In this document: in pieces, positions 38,091 to 44,971 of the stretch | Layout of the letters: each line of letters begins with the position of its first letter | How positions within the stretch are numbered: the stretch's first letter is position 1 | From: Bacteroidales bacterium UBA6267 | GTDB taxonomy: Bacteria > Bacteroidota > Bacteroidia > Bacteroidales > UBA1556 | Length of the DNA: 64,000 nucleotides | Direction of reading: 5' to 3' | Assembly: GCA_002440745.1 (NCBI GenBank) | Contig: DJVB01000049.1 | Span: forward strand, 62,001-126,000 | Position numbers and translations under genes: made by a program | Notes under the pieces: generated by a model | Told to the model about the DNA's origin: nothing | Databases searched by the model: none | The model's input: the letters and a program-made list of their open reading frames with translations, nothing else

Positions 38091-39527
38091 TTATAACAAC
38101 AAAAACCAAGAAAAAGGAACAAAAACAACATTCTCATCAATAGTCAATTCATTACTGTTAAAGGATATTATTAAGCCATATCTAAAATCGACCTTATATT
38201 TTTTAATTTGCCTGCTACTTTTCTTAGTCAGTCCACTTTCAATTAAGATTGGTTTTTCTCTTGTTTCCACAATAAAATCCGGATTAACCTGCTTGCTTTG
38301 GCTAGAATAGGATAAAACCGAATTTGGTATCACTCGTTTCAAATATAGAACGAGAATATCTTCATATAGCTTAGAACGATAATTCAATGGGATTTCACCA
38401 CCATAAAGCACTGAAAGCAAGGCTCTACGTAATGATGGTGACATAAAAAATGCTTTGCGTGCCTTATTCAATTTGCTGTCGATTCCTCCAAAAGGAAGCA
38501 AAACATTTATCAATTCAGCTTTGTTTAAGAGATCAATAATTTCATATATCTCATCTTTTTTAATACCAAAAGTAGCAGACAAACTCTCCACATTTATCTC
38601 GTCAGAAGCAGCCAACCGATACAAAATTTTCTCAGTATGGATAGTATTAGTCTCAATTTTAGCTATTTTCGGTATATCTTCTTGAATTACTCTTTTAAAA
38701 AGCTCAATAATACTATCGTTTATCAGATGTTTATCTTTAAAACTCAAAAAACCGGGTATATTATGGTAGCTAATATATTCATTAGTCCATTCCGCGTTTT
38801 TATTGCCGGATAGAAGTGCAATTTCATCCCAATAACACTGAATTGAATTTTGAAGAGGTTGTAATTTGGAAAAAAGCTCCTGAGAAGTTTCGGAGAAAAA
38901 CAAAATTTGACGCAACTCTCTCATTATCCCCTTTATAGGAAAAATAGTGTTTTTTGAATTGAACGTTTTTGCCGTAATAAATTCGGTAAATTTAAAGGGG
39001 AAAATCTTTTCAATGTGCATTCTACGAGCTAAATCAGCCGTGCTATTGAGCAATAAAGCCGAGGAGCCTGTTGCAAGAATGAAACACCAACGCGCTTCAT
39101 CATAAAGAATCTTAAGCGTATTTGCCCACTCCGTATCATCATGAACTTCATCGAATAACAAGGCTATCGGCTCTGTATTTTCGCTAAATCTTTTTCCTAA
39201 AACCTCCTTTTGAAATAATTCTAATGCTTCAAACAAAGATCCGCTGAGATTTCGAACGGCATTTACATTGAAAAAAAAGACATTCTTTGTATGGTTTTCA
39301 TAAATGAAATGAGCAATTTGCCAAAGCAAGGTAGTTTTTCCAACTCCACGCAAACCGGCTAAGCCAATCATTCGAGGCTCTGCTCCCTCTGTAAAAAAGT
39401 CTTTAGCATACTTTTCCAAGGAAATATAAGCCATCCGATTAGGGTACTTCTGTCCGGTAATAGGATGAATCAACCTACTGTTTATAGTAGCCGGACTCAC
39501 TTTAGTATGCTTTATATAATTCTCCAT
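38091..39527 (-). CDS. AAA+ ATPase with DUF4143 C-terminal domain
   Basis: A 478-residue member of the AAA_14/DUF4143 family, common in prokaryote genomes and of unknown function. Walker A GLRGVGKTT (about 58-66), Walker B LLFDEVHD (around D126), sensor TGSSALLL. The C-terminal part contains a PD-(D/E)xK-like region (PDFIVETREKPILIESGLT). The frame is open to a TTG at 39545, but a TAGATTTG -7 box at 39543-39550 places transcription start near 39537, so the ATG at 39527 is chosen. It marks the left end of the accessory island and faces mfd. Confidence 0.85.
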   Translation of the reverse strand: MENYIKHTKVSPATINSRLIHPITGQKYPNRMAYISLEKYAKDFFTEGAEPRMIGLAGLRGVGKTTLLWQIAHFIYENHTKNVFFFNVNAVRNLSGSLFEALELFQKEVLGKRFSENTEPIALLFDEVHDDTEWANTLKILYDEARWCFILATGSSALLLNSTADLARRMHIEKIFPFKFTEFITAKTFNSKNTIFPIKGIMRELRQILFFSETSQELFSKLQPLQNSIQCYWDEIALLSGNKNAEWTNEYISYHNIPGFLSFKDKHLINDSIIELFKRVIQEDIPKIAKIETNTIHTEKILYRLAASDEINVESLSATFGIKKDEIYEIIDLLNKAELINVLLPFGGIDSKLNKARKAFFMSPSLRRALLSVLYGGEIPLNYRSKLYEDILVLYLKRVIPNSVLSYSSQSKQVNPDFIVETREKPILIESGLTKKSSRQIKKYKVDFRYGLIISFNSNELTIDENVVFVPFSWFLLL

Positions 39528-39542
39528 GCTAAAAAATTTGTA

Positions 39543-39550
39543 CAAATCTA
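39543..39550 (-). promoter_or_regulatory. Candidate -7 box of the AAA/DUF4143 gene
   Basis: Minus strand TAGATTTG matches TAnnTTTG, 15 bases before the ATG at 39527. Confidence 0.5.
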
Positions 39551-40010
39551 CATATTTCTTGAATATAGACCTTTCAGAAAAACATCATTTTGATTAACTA
39601 TGGATTGATTGATTTAAACAATAGGAAATTAGTTTAAAATAAAATAAGCGCAATCTGATGCAATTATAATCGTAATTAAATTCTTAAATGCTTAATCCCC
39701 ATGAGGTTTCCATTAATTAAAGGAATGGAATTAAATCTTACTTAAAAAATTAATCTGTCGCGATTGTGGAATGAAACCCAAAAACTACAAAAACAATTTT
39801 CGCTCAAACCCAAAAATGAGTTGTCGATAGCAAACAACCAATTAAGTTTCAAAAAACTTGGCGTTTATCGGTTGAATCCATCAAAACTATTTATAAGATT
39901 TAGTCGGGGTTAGCTCCAAGTCCGACAGAAATAAGTGGTAAACTTTTGCTGCAATCAACTCTAATTCAATTTTTTTCAAGAAAATCTTTTCAATAATCTG
40001 AAAAAATATG
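39551..40010. other. Non-coding stretch left of the T9SS gene
   Basis: About 460 AT-rich bases. One short inverted repeat, GTCGG...CCGAC, at about 39903-39925. No gene or RNA recognised. Confidence 0.45.
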
Positions 40011-40011
40011 C

Positions 40012-40019
40012 TAAATTTG
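40012..40019 (+). promoter_or_regulatory. Candidate -7 box of the T9SS gene at 40076
   Basis: TAAATTTG, followed by CGCTGAA, the same 15-base string as in the repeat copies at 41089 and 43183; beyond this the leader differs. Confidence 0.5.
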
Positions 40020-40075
40020 CGCTGAAGTTTCGACACAACTCACATAAACATCAACCAGTTGAAAAACTAAAAGTC

Positions 40076-40993
40076 ATGGGAAATTTACTTTTAACCATAA
40101 CCGTACTTATCACCGTTTTCAGCCTAAACGGACAATCTTATTTCTCCTTTCCCAAAGACACAGCAAATTGGAATTGTTTATACTGGCATCAATGGCACCC
40201 GGATTTTTATGATTTGACAAATTACCAATACATTCAACAAGGTGATACGATAATAAAGGGTAAAAATTACCTAAAGATTTTTTATAACGAAACAGATTCT
40301 CCAAGCCCTTCCCATTTTATCGGAGGAATAAGAGAAGATAGTTTAAAACAGATTTTCTTTTTTCCTACTTCAATTCATCTTAATACCATAGGTGGTCACA
40401 GTTTTCCCAATGATACTGCAGAACATCTTTTATATAGCTTCAATAATTTGCAAGTAGGTGATACTTTGGCCATTAATACAAACTATACCGATATCATTGT
40501 GGAATCTATTGACTCCGTATTGTTAGGAACAACGTTCAGGAAAAGGTATGAAATTCAGAATGTAAGGTTTTTATTTGGTCCTGAATATTGGATAGAAGGC
40601 ATTGGAAGCACGAAAGATTTGTTATCACCTTTTACCTACGAATTTGAGTGGCGTTATTATACACTTTGTTATACGGATAGCACCACGTATTACATTAATT
40701 CACCTAATGGTGAGGACTCTTGTCACTATCAAGTACCGATGAGCATTAATGACCTTGAAATAAGCAAGAAATTTAAAGTATTTCCAAATCCCACTTCAGA
40801 ATATATTACGATTCATTCCGAAGTCAACCTTAAAAAAATAAATATCTACAATAGCTTTGGTCAATTATTAATACACGAAAATGCAACTAAACCTGAAATA
40901 AAAATAAACGTACAAAACTTAAACTCAGGAATATACATTGTCGAATTGATAAATAGCAAAGGGAGAATTTATACCAAAATCATTAAGGAATAA
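40076..40993 (+). CDS. Secreted protein with T9SS type A sorting domain
   Basis: A 305-residue protein with a signal peptide (MGNLLLTITVLITVFSLNGQ) and, from about residue 230, a type A sorting domain (KFKVFPNPTSEYITIHSE ... LNSGIYIVELINSKGRIYTKIIKE). The middle is Tyr/Trp/Asp-rich, with IQQGDTIIKGKNYLKIFYNE, a pattern met in many uncharacterised Bacteroidota surface proteins. No catalytic motif seen. It is the first plus-strand gene of the accessory island and is preceded by the same promoter core as the repeats. Confidence 0.82.
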   Translation: MGNLLLTITVLITVFSLNGQSYFSFPKDTANWNCLYWHQWHPDFYDLTNYQYIQQGDTIIKGKNYLKIFYNETDSPSPSHFIGGIREDSLKQIFFFPTSIHLNTIGGHSFPNDTAEHLLYSFNNLQVGDTLAINTNYTDIIVESIDSVLLGTTFRKRYEIQNVRFLFGPEYWIEGIGSTKDLLSPFTYEFEWRYYTLCYTDSTTYYINSPNGEDSCHYQVPMSINDLEISKKFKVFPNPTSEYITIHSEVNLKKINIYNSFGQLLIHENATKPEIKINVQNLNSGIYIVELINSKGRIYTKIIKE

Positions 40994-41082
40994 ACATCAG
41001 CCACTAACCGAACAGATTGCTCCACTAATGAAAACCGAACAACAAAAGATTTCGATGAAGCAAAGTAATCGGCATATAAATA

Positions 41083-41138
41083 AAAACCTAAATTTGCGCT
41101 GAAAACGATTACACAACCTACCCAAAACTGAAAGTATG
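41083..41138 (+). repeat. Promoter-leader repeat, short copy A
   Basis: About 55 bases nearly identical to copies B and C: the AAACCTAAATTTGCGCTG core (-7 box TAAATTTG at 41089-41096), the leader ACGATTACACAACCTACCC, and an ATG at 41136. Two mismatches to copy C. The sequence after the ATG differs (MRRNNQKGIEKESEVGFW, then stop). Confidence 0.85.
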
Positions 41139-41226
41139 AGAAGAAATAACCAAAAAGGAATAGAAAAGGAATCGGAAGTTGGGTTTTGGTAAGTCAAAGG
41201 AGATGCTAACTTAAAACTATACTAAC

Positions 41227-41340
41227 ATGCTAAACCGATATACACTTGAATTTTTGAGAAATCGAATTATCACTAACAAGCTTAATTTAAAAGTGGTCGA
41301 ATTTGACCATTTTAAAGAAGGGGACTCAGTTACGAATTAA
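41227..41340 (+). CDS. Small open frame before the KilA-N gene
   Basis: Thirty-seven codons from ATG 41227 to TAA 41340, reading MLNRYTLEFLRNRIITNK and on to KEGDSVTN. It ends 18 bases before the KilA-N start and could be a small co-transcribed protein. I know no family; it may be a chance frame. Confidence 0.3.
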   Translation: MLNRYTLEFLRNRIITNKLNLKVVEFDHFKEGDSVTN

Positions 41341-41358
41341 CATTAAAAATAAGCAAGA

Positions 41359-41915
41359 ATGGCAAAAATTAATGTACTAAAAAATGATATTACCATCCTG
41401 AAAATCAGTGAGGATGATTTTGTTTCACTGACAGATATTGCCCGATACAGAGATATGGAACGAAGTGACTATATTCTGCAAAATTGGATGCGAAACAGAA
41501 GCACAATTGAATTTATTGGTCTTTGGGAAATTTTTAATAATCCGGATTTTAATTCCATCGAATTCGATGGAATTAAAAATCTATCCGGATCAAACAGTTT
41601 TGCCTTAACACCTAAAAGATGGATCGAAACAACTAATGCTAAAGGTATTATTTCCAAAACAGGGAGATATGGTGGCACTTATGCTCATAAAGATATTGCA
41701 TTTGAGTTTGCATCGTGGTTAAGTGCTGAATTTAAATTTTACTTAATCAAAGAATTTCAACGACTTAAATATGTTTGGCAAATATGGAAAACCTGAATGC
41801 GGTGTTTATCAATGAAAATATACCTCAACGGGAACGACTAATACGGCTGAATAGAATTGCGATTCAGCAAATGGGGGTTTTGCAAGAAGTTGAAAACAAA
41901 AAACTATTTAAATGA
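41359..41915 (+). pseudogene. KilA-N domain gene, internally deleted
   Basis: KilA-N is a DNA-binding domain of phage and mobile-element proteins. The first frame (41359-41796, 145 residues) gives a good KilA-N N-terminus: ISEDDFVSLTDIARYRD, W...R, GRYGGTYAHKDIAFEFASWLSAEFKFYLIKEFQRLK, then stops after VWQIWKT. In the next frame, 41784-41915 encodes ENLNAVFINENIPQRERLIRLNRIAIQQM and on to the stop, which I recognise as the usual C-terminus of full-length members (about 270 residues). The middle 80 or so residues are therefore missing and the ends are out of frame, overlapping at 41784-41796. The gene is broken, though the KilA-N domain could still be made. Confidence 0.75.
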
Positions 41916-41953
41916 AGAAATAGAAATTCTTTGTAATATTTTGATATTCAAAT

Positions 41954-42047
41954 AAACCCTATATTTGCGCTGAAAACGATTACATATCCTACCCAAAACT
42001 AAAACTATGGAAAAAACCGAAAGCTACTATTTTTGGGAAATAAGCGG
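41954..42047 (+). repeat. Promoter-leader repeat, copy B
   Basis: Ninety-four bases, three mismatches by eye to copy C (43177-43270), same length. Contains -7 box TATATTTG (41960-41967), the CGCTGAAAACGATTACA leader, and ATG 42007 opening a short frame MEKTESYYFWEISG. Homology stops after GCGG. It precedes the Fic module. Confidence 0.92.
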
Positions 42048-42084
42048 CAGATGGTGGATAAAGGTTCGTTATGTCCCATTCTAA
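42007..42084 (+). other. Micro-ORF of repeat copy B
   Basis: Twenty-five codons from ATG 42007 to TAA. The first 14 residues (MEKTESYYFWEISG) are identical to copy C; the rest (RWWIKVRYVPF) is not. It looks like the 5' end of a gene cut by rearrangement, or a leader peptide. Confidence 0.4.
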
Positions 42085-42121
42085 AGCGACAGAAAACACA
42101 CGATTTGACTTAAATATTTTG

Positions 42122-42129
42122 TAAATTTG
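42122..42129 (+). promoter_or_regulatory. Candidate -7 box of the antitoxin-fic operon
   Basis: TAAATTTG matches TAnnTTTG, 22 bases before the antitoxin ATG. Confidence 0.5.
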
Positions 42130-42151
42130 AAAAGAATTTTAGATTGAAAAT

Positions 42152-42373
42152 ATGTTCAACACAATAGAAATAGATAGAAGTAAACTGACCATAATGGGAG
42201 TTAAGTTTTCGGACTTAAAAACCTTAGAAAGCACTGCAAACGCTTTGGGGAGCAATATGTTTGAAGGATTTCAACCGACACCAAAAGGTATTGAAATCAT
42301 AAGGGATTATGTGATAGGAAAAATATCGCTAACAGAACTTGTAGCATTTGCCAAACAAAAAGCCTATGTCTAA
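42152..42373 (+). CDS. VbhA-type antitoxin of a Fic toxin
   Basis: A 73-residue helical protein. Residues 34-39, SNMFEG, match the inhibitory motif (S/T)xxxE(G/N) of class I Fic antitoxins, in which the Glu (E38) enters the Fic active site and blocks ATP placement. It is followed by FQPTPKGIEIIRDYVIGKISLTELV, similar to antitoxin_VbhA sequences. It overlaps the fic gene, the usual layout of a class I Fic pair. Identification rests on motif and position. Confidence 0.8.
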   Translation: MFNTIEIDRSKLTIMGVKFSDLKTLESTANALGSNMFEGFQPTPKGIEIIRDYVIGKISLTELVAFAKQKAYV

Positions 42374-42974
42374 TTCATACAAATACATAGACCCTGACTA
42401 CACCTACACTGACCCTAATACGGGACTTTTAAGGAATTTACAAGACATTACAGACCCGGATGTATTGCTCTTTGTAGAGAGTGGTGCAGTAACAAAAAGA
42501 CTTCAAGAACTTTACGAAAACCCTATAAAAATAAAGGGAATTGACAGTTTATTTACGATTCACAAACATTTGTTTCAAGACATATACGTTTGGGCAGGAA
42601 AAAAACGAATTGTTGAAATAAGTAAAGATGGTAAACAGTTTTTCCCAACTTCGCATTTTGACAACGCTTTTAGATATATTGACCAGTTAATTAACGATTT
42701 CAAGAAAATTCCCAAAGACAACAAAAGACTGTTAGCCGTGAAATTGGCTGAAATTTTAGATAACGTCAACTATTTACACCCATTCAGAGAAGGAAACGGG
42801 CGAACACAAAGAGAGTTTTTAAGACTTTTTGCTTTAGAAAAAGGCTTGACTTTAAATCTTAACCCACCTGACAACCAAAATGTTTACGAACGATATATGA
42901 AAGGGACTATCGAAAGTGACGTGATTATATTGACAGAGTTGATTTTTGAACTAATTGACACGAATGAAAAATAG
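42366..42974 (+). CDS. Fic/DOC-family AMP-transferase toxin
   Basis: A 202-residue Fic protein with the full catalytic motif HPFREGNGR (138-146, followed by TQR), so H138 and the anion-binding GNGR loop are intact. Fic enzymes usually move AMP from ATP to a hydroxyl of a target protein; VbhT-like members modify DNA gyrase and topoisomerase IV. The flap IVEISKDGKQFFPTSHFD lies upstream as expected. An earlier in-frame ATG at 42348 exists; 42366 gives a tighter eight-base overlap with the antitoxin. The antitoxin carries the inhibitory helix and no such motif was seen at the N-terminus of the toxin, so this is class I. Confidence 0.9.
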   Translation: MSNSYKYIDPDYTYTDPNTGLLRNLQDITDPDVLLFVESGAVTKRLQELYENPIKIKGIDSLFTIHKHLFQDIYVWAGKKRIVEISKDGKQFFPTSHFDNAFRYIDQLINDFKKIPKDNKRLLAVKLAEILDNVNYLHPFREGNGRTQREFLRLFALEKGLTLNLNPPDNQNVYERYMKGTIESDVIILTELIFELIDTNEK

Positions 42975-43176
42975 AAGACCGGTGCAAATTCCAGTAAACG
43001 GCCTTAATTCCTAAGGCTCACAGAGCATACTTCGACAGGCTCAGCACATCGCCTCGCATATTTAAGATTATGACCTTTGCCTAAGAAAAGGCCAGAATCA
43101 CAGAGATTTGCACTTAAATAACTGCGAAGGATGTCTGTTAAATAAATTGCCGGTTTGATAAATTATCTATTACATA
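42975..43176. other. Intergenic stretch with palindromes and a common bacterial repeat motif
   Basis: GCCTT (43001-43005) pairs with AAGGC (43013-43017) 26 bases after the fic stop, a weak terminator-like hairpin. CTTCGACAGGCTCAGCAC (43030-43047) is a string I know as scattered in many bacterial genomes. No gene seen. Confidence 0.45.
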
Positions 43177-43270
43177 AAACCCTAAATTTGCGCTGAAAAC
43201 GATTACACAACCTACCCAAAACTAAAACTATGGAAAAAACCGAAAGCTACTATTTTTGGGAAATAAGCGG
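43177..43270 (+). repeat. Promoter-leader repeat, copy C
   Basis: Ninety-four bases matching copy B at 91 positions. -7 box TAAATTTG at 43183-43190; ATG at 43230 opens MEKTESYYFWEISGG, which runs in its frame past the ATG of the Mrr gene at 43333. Homology with copy B ends after GCGG at 43270. Confidence 0.92.
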
Positions 43271-43332
43271 AGGTCGGGGGATGTGCGTTTTTAATGCTTT
43301 ATTAATACAAATTCGACAAAACAAAATTAATT

Positions 43333-44217
43333 ATGGAAATACCAAAATTTCATGAGACTTTCATCCCGATTTTGAAAGTGTTAGAAAATGGAGAAACTCT
43401 CCAAGCAAGAGAATTGTATCAAAAAGTAATTGATAAATTTTTCTCTGTACTTTCAAAAGAACAATTGGAAGAAAAAACAAAAAGTGGTGACCTTCTTATA
43501 ATAAACAGAATTGCTTGGGGAAAGTCATACTTAAAGAAGGGTGGATATATTGAATTTCCAAAGAGAGGATATGTAAAAATAACAGAGAAAGGAAAAACTC
43601 ATACCACTTCAGACTTGACTTTAAAACAAGTTGAAAGTTCTGAAAATTACCTTGAATTTTACAATGAAGAAAACTCCAGAAAAAAATCGACTCCTTCAAT
43701 AATTGAGAACGCTTCACCACAAGACCTGATTGACGAAGGTTTTAATCAAATAGACATTCAGGTAAAAGATGAACTATTAGTTAAACTAAAGGAAATTGAT
43801 CCTTTCTATTTTGAAAAAGTAATTCTTATTCTTCTCAAAAAAATGGGATATGGGGATTTTATTGAAACAGCTAAAACTGGAGATGGTGGAATTGATGGGA
43901 TAATCAATGAAGATAAACTTGGATTGGATAAAATTTACATTCAAGCAAAGCGATATGGAGATAATAAAGTACGAGAAAAGGACATCCGTAATTTTATAGG
44001 AGCAATGAGTGGAGACACTCAGAAGGGTGTTTTCGTTACAACATCAACATTTGATGAAGGAGCAATAAAAAAGGCTCACGATGCCCATCATACAATTATC
44101 CTGATTGATGGATTAAAATTGGTAGATCTTATGCATCAATATAATGTAGGTATTCAAGTAAAAGCCATATATGAAGTGAAAGAATTGGACAATGATTTCT
44201 TCGAGGACAATAATTAA
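43333..44217 (+). CDS. Mrr-type restriction endonuclease
   Basis: A 294-residue protein with a winged-helix Mrr_N domain (about 1-90: ILKVLENGETLQARELYQKV ... GGYIEFPKRGYVKITEKGK) and an Mrr catalytic domain of the PD-(D/E)xK fold (about 150-285) with E161, GDGGIDGII (D188) and IYIQAKR (Q204, K206), then GVFVTTSTFDEGAIKKA. Mrr enzymes cut DNA carrying methylated bases and act as type IV restriction. No methyltransferase is adjacent, which fits type IV. An HNH nuclease gene follows after 11 bases. Confidence 0.9.
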   Translation: MEIPKFHETFIPILKVLENGETLQARELYQKVIDKFFSVLSKEQLEEKTKSGDLLIINRIAWGKSYLKKGGYIEFPKRGYVKITEKGKTHTTSDLTLKQVESSENYLEFYNEENSRKKSTPSIIENASPQDLIDEGFNQIDIQVKDELLVKLKEIDPFYFEKVILILLKKMGYGDFIETAKTGDGGIDGIINEDKLGLDKIYIQAKRYGDNKVREKDIRNFIGAMSGDTQKGVFVTTSTFDEGAIKKAHDAHHTIILIDGLKLVDLMHQYNVGIQVKAIYEVKELDNDFFEDNN

Positions 44218-44228
44218 TTTGAGTTATT

Positions 44229-44558
44229 TTGGCAAATCGATGGAGAATACCAAAGGATGTTGAAGAAAATGTAAGAAAAAGGGATTCAAAATGCGTTTAT
44301 TGCGGAGTAATATTTTCGAACGAAAACAACTCTCGGAAAGACAAACCATCTTGGGAGCATATTGTAAATGACATCAGAATTAATGAAATTTTTAACATAG
44401 CTCTTTGCTGTATGTCATGCAACGCAAGTAAAGGTTCGAAATTACTTGAGGATTGGCTTGAAAGTGACTACTGCAAGAAAAAAGAAATAACCATAAATTC
44501 TGTTGATGAAGTTGTGAAAATGGCATTGAAGAATCCACCAAAAATGAATAATAAATAA
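44229..44558 (+). CDS. Small HNH endonuclease
   Basis: A 109-residue protein starting at TTG 44229. Zinc-finger cysteines C22xxC25 and C61xxC64 bracket WEHIV (E43, H44), and the NIALCCMSCNASKG stretch supplies the remaining HNH elements. Such short HNH proteins nick or cut DNA; many belong to phage or defence loci. It lies 11 bases after the Mrr gene and is probably co-transcribed, but its link to restriction is inferred from position only. Confidence 0.82.
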   Translation: MANRWRIPKDVEENVRKRDSKCVYCGVIFSNENNSRKDKPSWEHIVNDIRINEIFNIALCCMSCNASKGSKLLEDWLESDYCKKKEITINSVDEVVKMALKNPPKMNNK

Positions 44559-44904
44559 GCCCAACATAGTAATACAAAATAGGCGAAATAGCAGTAAATT
44601 AAAGGGTTATTGTCCACTTCAACTTTCTTATTGCATGAAATCAAAACGCCACGCAGTCAGCTAATATTTATATACTAACCGTAATTTAAAATTCCAACTT
44701 ACTAAAACCAACATGGCTGAAGGTTAAAAAAATTCATCATGTTAACGAGTGGAAACACATAGAATAACATAGTGCTGCCAACTCAAAGGCACAAACCATA
44801 GCCCATTTATTCCATGAATTATTTCAAGAATTTGTAGAGTGGTGTTTTTTATAATTCAGGAGTCTAATCCAATCCTTCACCCAACATCCATAAAACCTTT
44901 TACC
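44559..44904. other. Non-coding stretch at the right end of the island
   Basis: About 345 bases with no intact gene. 44738-44854 reads HVNEWKHIE, stop, then HSAANSKAQTIAHLFHELF and on to a second stop, which looks like degraded coding sequence, but I cannot name a family. Confidence 0.4.
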
Positions 44905-44945
44905 AAAAAAAAATCCCCCAAAAACGTGGAAGTTTTTGGGGGATT
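44905..44945 (-). terminator. Strong terminator of the fumarase gene
   Basis: A perfect 14-bp stem: AATCCCCCAAAAAC (44912-44925) with GTTTTTGGGGGATT (44932-44945), six-base loop. Read on the minus strand it is followed by a T-run (A at 44905-44913), 27 bases past the fumarase stop. Confidence 0.9.
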
Positions 44946-44971
44946 TTAAAATTCAATTTGGAGCAGATTTT

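Noticed and set aside
39903..39925. Short inverted repeat GTCGG/CCGAC as an integron attC site
   Set aside because: Only five base pairs and no attC core sequences or integrase.
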